Shown: piece after piece, positions 49,189-57,386 of the stretch
How positions within the stretch are numbered: position 1 is the first letter of the stretch
Layout of the letters: each line of letters starts with the position of its first letter
Assembly (NCBI RefSeq): GCF_000384215.1
Contig: NZ_KB913032.1
Coordinates: forward strand, 7,215,605-7,279,604
Length of the DNA: 64,000 nucleotides
Direction: 5' to 3'
From: Amycolatopsis alba DSM 44262
GTDB lineage: Bacteria > Actinomycetota > Actinomycetes > Mycobacteriales > Pseudonocardiaceae
Notes under the pieces: model-generated
Database searches by the model: none
Seen by the model: the letters and a program-made list of their open reading frames with translations, nothing else
Told to the model about the DNA's origin: nothing
Made by a program: the position numbers and the translations under genes

Positions 49189-49606
49189 CCCCCGGCAACG
49201 ACGCCTCGATGGCCTGCGCGCGTTCCTCGATGTCCGCGCGCTGGACGCGCCGGGCGTAGGCGATCAGTTCGTCGCGATCCGCGTGCGGGAGCCAGCCCTG
49301 CTCACAGCCGGTCTCCAGCCGCACCAGGTATCGCACCAGCTCGACCGACTCGGCACCGAACTCCCGCATGCGGCGCGTCAGCAGTTCCGCCGCGCCGAGG
49401 TAGCCGTTGTTCCAGGCGTGGACCGCCAGCAGTTGCGCGGTCGCGGCGAGGATGTCGCCGAGGTGGAACCCGCCCTCCGCGGCGAGATGCCCGGCGAGCC
49501 GGAAACTGCGTCTGCCCTCGCCGACCGGCCCCTCCTCGCGAATCGCTTCGAGCAGTGCCCCGATCTGCCGTGTCAGGTAGTCCTGACCAGCGCCCTCCAC
49601 CGTCAC
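49145..49606 (-). CDS. Hypothetical helical protein
   Basis: 153 aa, starts at 49606 with GGAGGAA-like sequence upstream; its 3' end overlaps the convergent ROK stop by 44 bases. The sequence is alpha-helical and charged (DYLTRQIGALLEAIREEG, LGDILAATAQLLAVHAWNNG, AAELLTRRMREFG, ELIAYARRVQRADIEERAQA). No catalytic motif, membrane segment or signal peptide is seen. Similar Asp/Glu-rich four-helix proteins occur in actinomycetes without a known role. Function unassigned; coding status is supported by the ribosome site and codon use. Confidence 0.7.
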   Translation of the reverse strand: MTVEGAGQDYLTRQIGALLEAIREEGPVGEGRRSFRLAGHLAAEGGFHLGDILAATAQLLAVHAWNNGYLGAAELLTRRMREFGAESVELVRYLVRLETGCEQGWLPHADRDELIAYARRVQRADIEERAQAIEASLPGVTDPERPDRMASES

Positions 49607-49790
49607 CGCATTCCTCCACCCAGTCGCCGCGATCGTAGGAAGGTGTCAATGGGGTGCAGCTCAGATACAGCGAATGCCGAACCGTTATCACCCGAATGGG
49701 GTGCGGAGTGCTGCCTCTCCGTCACCAGGATGCCACGGCCTCCGCCCATCGAACCCGCCTGTATTCGGCGGGGAGGCGGAGAGCGTTACA

Positions 49791-49829
49791 GGGTCACGGG
49801 CGACGTGTACGACACGTCGCCCGTGACCC
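49791..49829. terminator. Hairpin with perfect 18-base arms
   Basis: Arms 49791-49808 and 49812-49829 around a 3-base loop, starting 17 bases past the stop of the secreted-protein gene (minus strand). The stem is very stable but has no T-run, common for terminators in GC-rich actinomycetes. The rest of 49607-49845 holds no supported gene. Confidence 0.8.
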
Positions 49830-49845
49830 ACTGGCGCGGCAAGGG

Positions 49846-50772
49846 TCAGCTGGTGGTGGCGGTGTTGATCGCCCGTGCGTACGCGGCGGCCGTGCCCTGC
49901 GCCGAGCACTTCTTGATGTCGTCGTAGAGCCACATGAAGCCGCCGGGGATGCCCGCGGACGACTTCCACGACCGCATCCGGCTCTCCACCTGCGCGGGCG
50001 AGTCCCCCGCGGTGCAGCCGGAGCCGTTCTTGCTCCACAGCCCCGGATCCACCGGCATGCCGAGCGACCGCGACCACGTCGCCGGGTCGTTGCCGCTCCC
50101 GCCCGCATAGGCCTGCAGGTACACGCGGTCGACCAGGCCGCCGAGGCCGTTCTTCACGCCCTGCCAGTACGACACCGCGGTGTACGGCGCGAGGGTGAAG
50201 TTCCGGTAGCCCATGGCGTTCGCCATCCGCGCGAAGGTGACGGTGGAGCCGACGTCGTAGTGCGCTTCGTCGTCATTGTTGATCGCGTCCGCGCCGGTGG
50301 CGTTCTTCAGCGCCAGGAAGTTGCGGTACAGGATCGTGCCGCTGCCGGTGCCGTCGCGGGTGATCAGCTTGTCGATGGCTTCCCAGTCCGGCGTGCCCCA
50401 GGCACCGACCGAGACCTCGATGCGGTTGACCGACGTCGGCGCCTGCTTCAGTGTCCGCAGCCGCGCGGGCCACCCGGCGTCGCCGACGTACCGGCCGCCC
50501 GAGACCACGAGATGGTCGTTGTAGTACAGATCCCCGTTGTCGTGGACGTGGATGCTCCACAGGATGACCGTGGTGAAACCGGACCCGCGAAGGGTGTCCA
50601 TGACACCCTGTCCGTCCTGATAAAACGGTCCCCCGCCGTAGATCGCGGACCGGCCCGCCGCGGCGGGTGTCAACGAGGCTTCGGCGGCGCTCGGCCGGCT
50701 CGTCGGGACGATCGCGAGACTCGCCGCGGCGACCACCAAGGCCACCGTCGCACGCACCCAGGTCCACCTCAT
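49846..50772 (-). CDS. Secreted glycosidase/chitinase-fold-like protein
   Basis: 308 aa. Sec signal peptide (RATVALVVAAASLAIVP, cleavage probably near residue 30). The mature part begins AIYGGGPFYQDGQGVMDTLR and contains FTTVILWSIHVHDNGDLYYN, ADAINNDDEAHYDVGSTVTF, LVDRVYLQAYAGGSG and GGFMWLYDDIKKC. Successive beta-strand/helix units ending in W/Y-rich strands suggest a TIM barrel like GH18-type proteins; DDEAHYD may hold acidic residues, but a true DxxDxDxE motif is not present. Probably an extracellular carbohydrate-active or related enzyme; activity not assigned. Confidence 0.8.
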   Translation of the reverse strand: MRWTWVRATVALVVAAASLAIVPTSRPSAAEASLTPAAAGRSAIYGGGPFYQDGQGVMDTLRGSGFTTVILWSIHVHDNGDLYYNDHLVVSGGRYVGDAGWPARLRTLKQAPTSVNRIEVSVGAWGTPDWEAIDKLITRDGTGSGTILYRNFLALKNATGADAINNDDEAHYDVGSTVTFARMANAMGYRNFTLAPYTAVSYWQGVKNGLGGLVDRVYLQAYAGGSGNDPATWSRSLGMPVDPGLWSKNGSGCTAGDSPAQVESRMRSWKSSAGIPGGFMWLYDDIKKCSAQGTAAAYARAINTATTS

Positions 50773-50871
50773 CAGGTCAGCTCCCTTCGGCTTGCCCCGG
50801 AGGGTATGAGATTTTCCAACGGCGAGGCCAGGTTTGTTCAGTGACCTGTCCGGTGGATTGGACCAAGAGGA

Positions 50872-51408
50872 CTAAAGGCGAACACCGCCGCCCTGCTGTT
50901 CCTCGAAGATCAGCCAGGTCCGGGTCGACCGCACGCCGTCCAGCTCCTGCAGCCGCACCAGGACGACATCCCGCAGCGACGCGTTGTCCGGCGTCCGCAC
51001 CAGCAGCAGGATGTCGAAGTCGCCGCCGACCAGCGACACGTGTTCGACGAACGGGATCTCCCGAAGCTCGGCAGACATCGTGCGCCACGACGTCTGCTCG
51101 ACGGTGATCAGGATGTACGCGCTCGTCCCGAGTCCGGCCCGGCGCGGGTCGATCCGGGCGCCGAAGCCGGTGATGACGCCTTCGGACATCAGCCGGTCCA
51201 ACCTCGCGTAAGCGTTGGTGCGCGAGATATGCAGTCGTTCCGCCAGCGCGCGGACCGCGAGCCTGCCGTCGGCGGACAGTTCGGCGAGGATCGCGCGGTC
51301 GATGTCGTCGAGGGCAAGGACCGTTCGTCCCGGATCCGGCCCGTGAGCCACGCCACTCTTGGACGTTCGGGTCGGCTGAACCGATCCTTCGGACAGTTTG
51401 TCGCTCAT
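50872..51408 (-). CDS. Lrp/AsnC family regulator, probable regulator of the bkd operon
   Basis: 178 aa. N-terminal helix-turn-helix: LDDIDRAILAELSADGRLAV and LAERLHISRTNAYARLDRLM; C-terminal RAM ligand domain: AYILITVEQTSWRTMS, VEHVSLVGGDFDILLLVRTP. Divergent from the branched-chain 2-oxoacid dehydrogenase operon across 78 bases, the usual arrangement for a BkdR-like regulator sensing branched-chain amino acids. Confidence 0.9.
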   Translation of the reverse strand: MSDKLSEGSVQPTRTSKSGVAHGPDPGRTVLALDDIDRAILAELSADGRLAVRALAERLHISRTNAYARLDRLMSEGVITGFGARIDPRRAGLGTSAYILITVEQTSWRTMSAELREIPFVEHVSLVGGDFDILLLVRTPDNASLRDVVLVRLQELDGVRSTRTWLIFEEQQGGGVRL

Positions 51409-51486
51409 TTCGCCTACCTCTTGAACACCGGGACGCCGGAAACCACGATCTGAGCATCATATGTCTGTGAAAGGTGGTGCTGCGCC

Positions 51487-52584
51487 ATGTCGCGGGAGAC
51501 CCTTGCCGCCGCGTTGCTGCCGTCCGGTGTCCCGGTGCGGTTCCTCGCCGAGGACGGCACGCGCGTCGACGAGCACGGCGGCTACGCCGAGCCGCCGTCC
51601 GACCGGCTCGTCGAGGCCTACCGGCTGATGGTGCTCGGGCGCCGGTTCGACGCGCAAGCGACCGCGCTGACCAAACAGGGACGTCTCGCGGTCTATCCGT
51701 CGAGCGCCGGCCAGGAAGCCTGCCAGGTCGCGAGCGCGCTGGCGCTCACCGGAGCCGACTGGCTCTTTCCCACCTACCGCGACTCGGTCGCGCTGGTCGC
51801 CCGCGGGCTCGAACCGGGCGAGATCCTGACGCTGCTTCGCGGCGACGCGCACTGTGGCTACGACCCCGCGAAGACCCGTGTCGCTCCCCAGTGCACCCCG
51901 CTGGCCACCCAGACGCTTCACGCGGCCGGGCTCGCCCACGCGATGCGGCGCCGCGGCGAAGACGCCGTCGCGTTCGCGCTCATCGGCGACGGCGCCACCA
52001 GCGAAGGCGACTTCCACGAGGCGCTCAACTTCGCGGCCGTGTTCAAGGCGCCCGTGGTGTTCTTCGTGCAGAACAACGGGTTCGCGATCTCGGTGCCGTT
52101 CGAGAAGCAGAGCGCCGCGCCCGCGCTGGCCTACAAGGGCGTCGGCTACGGCGTCCGCTCCGAGCAGGTCGACGGCAATGACGCCCTCGCGGTCCTCTCT
52201 GTGCTGGACGACGCCGTCGCGCACGCGCGCGCCGGTCTCGGGCCGGTCCTGGTCGAGGCGCACACGTACCGGATCGACGCGCACACCAACGCCGACGACG
52301 CCACCCGCTACCGCGACCAGGCCGAGGTCGAGAAGTGGCGTGCGGCCGACCCTGTCCGCCGCCTCGAGACGTACCTGGTCAACGAGAACCTGTTGTCCGG
52401 CAAGGATATCGAACGATTCCGGGTCGAAGCGGAGACCTTCGCGGCCGGGGTGCGCGACACCCTGAACGCCGACGTGGAGCCGGATCCGATGTCGCTGTTC
52501 GAGCACGTCTACGCCGTTCCGACCCGTCAGCTGGCCACCCAGCGGGCGCTGGTCGCCGCCGAACTGGAAGCCGTGGAGGGCTGA
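51487..52584 (+). CDS. bkdA: Branched-chain 2-oxoacid dehydrogenase E1 alpha subunit
   Basis: 365 aa. Motifs: YRLMVLGRRFDAQATALTKQ, YPSSAGQEACQVA, the ThDP motif IGDGATSEGDFHEALNFA with FFVQNNGFAISVPF, and YRIDAHTNADDATRYRD. The size and order match the alpha subunit of E1 enzymes. With the following E1 beta and E2 genes it oxidatively decarboxylates 2-oxoacids from Val, Leu and Ile to acyl-CoA. The Lrp regulator favours branched-chain over pyruvate as substrate; sequence alone does not settle it. Confidence 0.9.
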   Translation: MSRETLAAALLPSGVPVRFLAEDGTRVDEHGGYAEPPSDRLVEAYRLMVLGRRFDAQATALTKQGRLAVYPSSAGQEACQVASALALTGADWLFPTYRDSVALVARGLEPGEILTLLRGDAHCGYDPAKTRVAPQCTPLATQTLHAAGLAHAMRRRGEDAVAFALIGDGATSEGDFHEALNFAAVFKAPVVFFVQNNGFAISVPFEKQSAAPALAYKGVGYGVRSEQVDGNDALAVLSVLDDAVAHARAGLGPVLVEAHTYRIDAHTNADDATRYRDQAEVEKWRAADPVRRLETYLVNENLLSGKDIERFRVEAETFAAGVRDTLNADVEPDPMSLFEHVYAVPTRQLATQRALVAAELEAVEG

Positions 52585-53582
52585 TGACCGAGATCTCGAT
52601 GGCCCAGGCGCTCAACGCCGCCTTGCGCGACGCCGTCAAGGACGACGACCGTGTGGTGATCTTCGGCGAGGACGTCGGCCCGCTCGGCGGTGTGTTCCGG
52701 GTGACCGACGGCATCACCGCCGACTTCGGCGAGGAACGCTGTTTCGACACGCCACTGGCGGAGTCCGGCATCGTCGGCTTCGCGGTCGGGATGGCGATGG
52801 GCGGGTTCCGCCCGGTGGTCGAAATGCAGTTCGACGCCTTCGCGTACCCCGCTTTCGAGCAGATCACCTCGCACGTCGCGAAACTGCGCAACCGGACCCG
52901 AGGCGCCCTGTCGCTGCCCATGGTCATCCGGATCCCCTACGCGGGCGGGATCGGCGGCGTCGAGCACCACTGCGATTCGAGCGAGGCCTACTACACCCAC
53001 ACGCCCGGCCTGCGCGTTGTCACCCCCGGCACGCCCCAGGACGCCTACGACCTCCTGCGCGACGCGATCGACTCCCCGGATCCGGTGATCTTCCTGGAAC
53101 CCAAATGCCGCTACTGGTCGAAGGAAACCGTGTCCTTCACCCGTGAAGGCGCGGCCATGGACCGCGCGGTCGTGCGTCGCGAAGGCAAGGACGTCACGCT
53201 GATCGCGTACGGCCCGATGGTCGCCACCGCGCTGGAGACCGCGGAAGCCGCGAAGGCCGAGGGCTGGGACGTCGAGGTGGTCGACCTCCGGTCCCTGAGC
53301 CCGTTCGACGACGAGACCGTCACCGCCTCGGTGCGCCGCACCGGGCGCGCGGTCGTCGTCCACGAGGCCGCCGGGTTCGGCGGTTACGGCGCCGAGGTGG
53401 TCGCCCGCGTCACCGAGCAGTGCTTCCATCAGCTCCACGCGCCCGTCCTGCGCGTCACCGGACTCGACATCCCTTATCCGCCGCCGAAACTGGAACGCCA
53501 CCAGCTGCCGGACGTCGACCGGATCCTGGACACCGTCGCCCGGCTGCAGTGGAACGACGAACCGGCGGTGGCCGGTGCCTGA
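52584..53582 (+). CDS. bkdB: Branched-chain 2-oxoacid dehydrogenase E1 beta subunit
   Basis: 332 aa; its ATG overlaps the E1 alpha stop (TGATG). Typical E1 beta: MAQALNAALRDAVKDDDRVV, FGEDVGPLGGVFRVTDG, TPLAESGIVGFAVGMAMGG, GALSLPMVIRIPYAGGIGGV, HTPGLRVVTPGTPQDAYDLL, and the C-terminal transketolase domain (VVDLRSLSPFDDETVTASVR). Forms the E1 heterotetramer with the preceding gene product. Confidence 0.93.
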   Translation: MTEISMAQALNAALRDAVKDDDRVVIFGEDVGPLGGVFRVTDGITADFGEERCFDTPLAESGIVGFAVGMAMGGFRPVVEMQFDAFAYPAFEQITSHVAKLRNRTRGALSLPMVIRIPYAGGIGGVEHHCDSSEAYYTHTPGLRVVTPGTPQDAYDLLRDAIDSPDPVIFLEPKCRYWSKETVSFTREGAAMDRAVVRREGKDVTLIAYGPMVATALETAEAAKAEGWDVEVVDLRSLSPFDDETVTASVRRTGRAVVVHEAAGFGGYGAEVVARVTEQCFHQLHAPVLRVTGLDIPYPPPKLERHQLPDVDRILDTVARLQWNDEPAVAGA

Positions 53583-54762
53583 CTTCCTGCTCCCGGACCT
53601 CGGCGAGGGGCTGACCGAAGGCACCATCGTCACCTGGCTCGTCGCGGAGGGCGACACCGTCGGCGTCGACCAGGCGGTCGTCGAGGTCGAGACCGCGAAG
53701 GCGGCGGTCGAGGTGCCAGTGCCGTTCGCCGGGGTCGTCACCCGGCTCCACGGCGAACCCGGCCAGTCGCTGCCCGTCGGCGCTCCCCTGCTCACCATCG
53801 GCCCCGGCTTCACCGAACCCGGCGTGACCACGGCGAGCGAGGGCAGCGGCAACGTCCTCATCGGCTACGGCACGACCACCACGACGCGGCGCCGCCGGAC
53901 GCGCACCACCGTCGTCGAACTGCCGCCCAAAGCACCGGGCGTCATCTCGCCGTTCGTCCGGAAAATGGCCGCCGACAACAAGATCGACCTGACGAAACTG
54001 ACCGGCAGCGGACCGGGCGGCATCATCCGGCGTGCCGACGTCGAAGCGGCGCTCACCGTCCCCGAGCGGCGGGACGGCGAGACACGGATCCCGCTGACAG
54101 GGGTCCGCAAGGCGGTCGCCGACAAGCTGACGACCTCGCGGCGCCAGATCCCCGAGGCGACGGTCTGGGTGGACGTCGACGCGACCGGACTCGTCGCCGC
54201 CCGGAAGTCGCTCAACGCCTCGGCTCCTGATCGGCCGGTGAGCCTCCTCGGCCTCATCGCCAGGTTCGCCGTCGCGGGCCTGCGGAAGCACCCCGAGCTG
54301 AACTCTCGGGTCGACGGCGACGAGATCGTCCAGCTGCGGGACATCAACCTCGGGTTCGCGGCCCAGACCGACCGCGGTCTCGTCGTGCCGGTCGTCCGTG
54401 ACGCGGGGTCACTGTCCACAAGGGAGCTTTCGGCCGCGATCGGCGAGCGGACCACCCAAGCCCGCGAAGGGAAACTCGGTCCGGCAGGGCTCACCGGCGG
54501 GACGTTCACGGTGAACAACTACGGCGTGTTCGGGGTGGACGGCTCCGCCGCGATCATCAATCACCCGGAGGCGGCGATCCTCGGCGTCGGCCGGATCATC
54601 GACCGCGCCTGGGTGGTCGACGGGGAGCTGGTGGCGCGGAAGATCTGCGAGCTGACGCTGGCGTTCGACCATCGGGTGTGCGACGGCGGGACCGCCGGCG
54701 GCTTCCTGCGGTTCGTCGCCGACTGCGTCGAATCGCCGGTCATCGCACTCGGGGAGCTCTGA
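53575..54762 (+). CDS. bkdC: 2-oxoacid dehydrogenase E2, dihydrolipoyl acyltransferase
   Basis: 395 aa, GTG start at 53575 overlapping the E1 beta stop by 8 bases. One lipoyl domain (PDLGEGLTEGTIVTWLVAEG, with VETAKAAVEV containing the lipoyl-Lys), a linker, a peripheral subunit-binding domain (ISPFVRKMAADNKIDLTKLT), and the catalytic domain (PLTGVRKAVADKLTTSRRQI, LGFAAQTDRGLVVPVVRDA, FDHRVCDGGTAGGFLRF with catalytic His and Asp). Forms the E2 core. E3 is not encoded nearby. A hairpin follows the stop. Confidence 0.95.
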   Translation: MPDFLLPDLGEGLTEGTIVTWLVAEGDTVGVDQAVVEVETAKAAVEVPVPFAGVVTRLHGEPGQSLPVGAPLLTIGPGFTEPGVTTASEGSGNVLIGYGTTTTTRRRRTRTTVVELPPKAPGVISPFVRKMAADNKIDLTKLTGSGPGGIIRRADVEAALTVPERRDGETRIPLTGVRKAVADKLTTSRRQIPEATVWVDVDATGLVAARKSLNASAPDRPVSLLGLIARFAVAGLRKHPELNSRVDGDEIVQLRDINLGFAAQTDRGLVVPVVRDAGSLSTRELSAAIGERTTQAREGKLGPAGLTGGTFTVNNYGVFGVDGSAAIINHPEAAILGVGRIIDRAWVVDGELVARKICELTLAFDHRVCDGGTAGGFLRFVADCVESPVIALGEL

Positions 54763-54793
54763 GCGGGTCGCACAACTCCCGGTTGTGACCCGC
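54763..54793 (+). terminator. Hairpin after the bkd operon
   Basis: GCGGGTCGCACAAC pairs with GTTGTGACCCGC, with a two-base bulge and a 5-base loop, immediately after the E2 stop. Confidence 0.65.
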
Positions 54794-54843
54794 CAACGAC
54801 CCGTTGTTCGACTTGCGGGTCCCGGCTTGCTTTGATCTCGCGG

Positions 54844-56232
54844 GTGAGTGGGAGATCGCTGGGGCGACGATTCGGCTGGCTTTGGGCGGCATACGCGGCG
54901 AGCGCGTTCGGTACGAGGTTCGCGTTCGACGCGTTCAGCCTCATCGCCATCGTGGCGCTGGGGGCGGGCACCACCGAGGTCTCGCTCCTGGCGGCCGCCG
55001 GTCTCGTCGTGGGCGCGGTGGTCGCGCTGCCGCTCGGCCCCTGGGTCGAGTTCCGCCGCAAACGGCCGGTGATGATCGCGATGGACCTGATCCGCTGCGC
55101 GGCGCTGCTGACCGTCCCGCTGGCGTACGTGATGGGGTTGCTCGGCTTCTGGCAGCTGCTCGCCGTTTCGGTCGTCGTCGCCGCGGCGGACATCACCTTC
55201 CTGGCCGCCAGCGGGGCTTTCCTGAAGACGTTGCTGCCTCGGGAGGACCTGCTCGTCGCGAACGCGCGGTTCGAATCGACCACCTGGACGGCGACCGTGC
55301 TCGGCCCGCCGCTCGGCGGTTTCGCCGTCGGCCTGTTCGGACCGGTGGTCACGATCGCCGCCGACGCGGTCAGCTACCTGCTCTCGGCGGCCGGGATCCG
55401 GGCCGTCGGCGGTTCGGAACCACCGCCAGCCAAGCCCGACGGGCCCCGGCTCACCGGCCGCGACCTGCGGGAAGGCTGGCGGTTCATCCTCACTCATCCG
55501 CTGCTGCGGCCCCTGTTCGTCAACACGATCGTGGTTAACGGCCTGATCATGGCGACCGCGCCGTTGATGGCCGTGCTGATGCTCGGGCAGCTCGGCTTCA
55601 CCCCGTGGGAGTACGCGGTGGCCTTCGCCGTGCCGTGTCTCGGCGGGCTGATCGGATCGAGGATCTCCCGGCACGTGGTCGCCCGCCACGGCCGGGACCG
55701 GGTCCTGTTCGTCACCGGCTGGCTGCGCGTCTGCTGGCCGGTCGGGCTGGTCTTCGTCCAGCCCGGTGTTCCGGGGCTGATCCTGGTCATCGTGGTCGAA
55801 TTCGCGCTGATCACCTGCATCGGCGTGTTCAACCCGGTGCTCGCCACCAGCAGGCTCGAACTGGTGCCTCTCGACCGCGCCGCGCGCACGCTTTCGGCCT
55901 GGTCGATCGCCGGCAAGCTCACCACTGCGGCCCTGACCGCGCTGTGGGGACTGCTCGCCGCGTTCACCGGGCCGCGGGCCGCGGTCGGCATCGCCGGGGC
56001 GCTCATGCTGGCGACGCCCCTCCTGCTCCCCCGAAAGCGTCGGACCCCTGTGTCAGTATCTGCGCATGTCGATCAAGAGAGTGGTGGCCGACCTCGAAAC
56101 CCGGACGATGGAGGAGGCGAAGAGCTTCTACGTACAGGTTCTCGGCTTCCAGGTGGTGATGGACCACGGGTGGATCGTGACCCTGGCGGATCCGGATCGG
56201 CCGGAGGTCCAGCTGAGCCTCATGACCCATGA
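54844..56232 (+). CDS. MFS transporter, DHA3-like
   Basis: About 462 aa from the GTG at 54844 (a TTG four codons earlier is in frame). Twelve-segment MFS protein: FGWLWAAYAASAFGTRFAFD, loop EFRRKRPVMIAMDLIRC, ESTTWTATVLGPPLGGFAVG, GLIGSRISRHVVARHGRDRV. Membrane sequence ends near LLLPRKRRTPV (about 56047). The frame then continues for about 60 Gly/Pro/Arg-rich residues that overlap the VOC gene by 167 bases in another frame. The tail is probably not functional and may reflect a lost earlier stop. Exporter of unknown substrate. Confidence 0.85.
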   Translation: MSGRSLGRRFGWLWAAYAASAFGTRFAFDAFSLIAIVALGAGTTEVSLLAAAGLVVGAVVALPLGPWVEFRRKRPVMIAMDLIRCAALLTVPLAYVMGLLGFWQLLAVSVVVAAADITFLAASGAFLKTLLPREDLLVANARFESTTWTATVLGPPLGGFAVGLFGPVVTIAADAVSYLLSAAGIRAVGGSEPPPAKPDGPRLTGRDLREGWRFILTHPLLRPLFVNTIVVNGLIMATAPLMAVLMLGQLGFTPWEYAVAFAVPCLGGLIGSRISRHVVARHGRDRVLFVTGWLRVCWPVGLVFVQPGVPGLILVIVVEFALITCIGVFNPVLATSRLELVPLDRAARTLSAWSIAGKLTTAALTALWGLLAAFTGPRAAVGIAGALMLATPLLLPRKRRTPVSVSAHVDQESGGRPRNPDDGGGEELLRTGSRLPGGDGPRVDRDPGGSGSAGGPAEPHDP

Positions 56233-56413
56233 CGAAACGGCGCCCGTCGTGCCGGTCGCCTCGATCGAGGTGGACGACGTCGACAAGGCGTACGCGGCGG
56301 CCAAGGCCTCAGGCGCGGAGATCGTGCACGAACTGACCGACGAGGAGTGGGGCGTCCGGCGGTTCTTCGTCCGTGATCCGAGCGGCCACGTGGTCAACGT
56401 GCTCTCCCATTGA
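56066..56413 (+). CDS. Glyoxalase/bleomycin-resistance (VOC) superfamily protein
   Basis: 115 aa, one VOC unit of paired beta-alpha-beta-beta-beta folds: MSIKRVVADLETRTMEEAKS, FYVQVLGFQVVMDHGWIVTL, then SIEVDDVDKAYAAAKASGAE and RRFFVRDPSGHVVNVLSH with the terminal metal-type Glu/Asp position replaced by Asn. Close to small glyoxalase-like proteins. The coding frame is much more protein-like than the overlapping MFS tail. Substrate unknown; the partner MFS gene suggests detoxification. Confidence 0.88.
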   Translation: MSIKRVVADLETRTMEEAKSFYVQVLGFQVVMDHGWIVTLADPDRPEVQLSLMTHDETAPVVPVASIEVDDVDKAYAAAKASGAEIVHELTDEEWGVRRFFVRDPSGHVVNVLSH

Positions 56414-56515
56414 CGCCGTTCGGCTGAACGCGTTGGGCCTGGCGGCGGGTTTCATCAAAATTTCATGACGCATCCCTAACGTTCGAACACGCACCGTAAT
56501 CGAGCGGAAGGGACG

Positions 56516-57289
56516 ATGAACGTGAAGAAATTCAGGGGGGTCCTGGCGGTGGCCGCACTGGCAGCCGGGCTGATCGGCGTCACCGCGCCGTCGGCCCAGG
56601 CTGATCAGGCGCGCTACTACATCCTCATCGGCGGTACCTGCGACGGGGCCGCGACCGTGTACAACGACGCCTGGTTGCGGGGCGGGATCAAGAAGGTGGT
56701 CCACTACCCGGCAGGGGCCGCCGGAGCACCCAACTGCGACCAGACACCGATGGACCAGAGCGTCGCGCGCGGGCACGAAGAAGCCCGTCGTGTCGTCCAG
56801 AGCTCCTTCGACGAGAACCCCGGCGCGGAGTTCGTCGTCGTCGGCTACTCGCAGGGCGCGCTGGTCGCGAACAAGGTGCTGAACGACATCGCCGACGGGA
56901 AGCTGGCCGTCGACAAGTCCCGGTTCAGGGCGAAGATCTTCGCCGATCCGATGCAGCCCGTCGGTCCGCCCGGACGCGGGATCAGCGCGGTGCTCCCGGC
57001 GGGCACCGGGGCGCCGTCGCCGTTCGGCGGCTACGTCTCGTTCGGGCCCGGCCGCACCGATTTCGGCGGTATCCCGTTCATCCGCTACTGCATCGAGACC
57101 GACGGCGTCTGCCACTTCGACACCTTCGAAGCACCTGGCGGGTATTTCGCCCAGCACCTTTGCTACCAGTGGGCCCGCCCCACCGATCACCGCTCGATCA
57201 TGGAGGACACGATCGCGGACGGCGTGTACACCAACGGCTCGCACGCGCTGCCGAGGCAGAACTGCCGTCCGCCGCACCCCGCGCCGTGA
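56516..57289 (+). CDS. Secreted PE-PPE-domain serine hydrolase
   Basis: 257 aa. Signal peptide (VLAVAALAAGLIGVTAPSAQA, cut near residue 29). The mature protein starts QARYYILIGGTCDGAATVY and has VVVGYSQGALVANKVLNDIA with the nucleophile elbow G-Y-S-Q-G, typical of the PE-PPE C-terminal (cutinase-like) alpha/beta hydrolase domain of mycobacteria and relatives; likely Asp/His later (FADPMQPVG; FAQHLCYQW). Four or more Cys may form disulfides. Probably an extracellular esterase. It starts with GGAAGGGAC-type ribosome sequence 5 bases upstream. Confidence 0.88.
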   Translation: MNVKKFRGVLAVAALAAGLIGVTAPSAQADQARYYILIGGTCDGAATVYNDAWLRGGIKKVVHYPAGAAGAPNCDQTPMDQSVARGHEEARRVVQSSFDENPGAEFVVVGYSQGALVANKVLNDIADGKLAVDKSRFRAKIFADPMQPVGPPGRGISAVLPAGTGAPSPFGGYVSFGPGRTDFGGIPFIRYCIETDGVCHFDTFEAPGGYFAQHLCYQWARPTDHRSIMEDTIADGVYTNGSHALPRQNCRPPHPAP

Positions 57290-57307
57290 CCGGGTGAAGA
57301 CGGCTGT

Positions 57308-57331
57308 CATCCGGCGCCCGATCGCCGGATG
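57308..57331. terminator. Hairpin CATCCGGCG ... CGCCGGATG
   Basis: Perfect 9-base arms with a 6-base loop, 18 bases after the PE-PPE hydrolase stop; first of two tandem stems between convergent genes. Confidence 0.7.
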
Positions 57332-57344
57332 AGAGCGGATGGAG

Positions 57345-57381
57345 CGCCTGCCCGCCCACGAGTGTCGTGGGCGGGCAGGCG
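57345..57381. terminator. Bidirectional hairpin with perfect 17-base arms
   Basis: Arms 57345-57361 and 57365-57381 around a 3-base loop, ending 6 bases before the EF-G paralogue stop (minus strand). Serves both convergent genes. Confidence 0.8.
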
Positions 57382-57386
57382 TCCGG

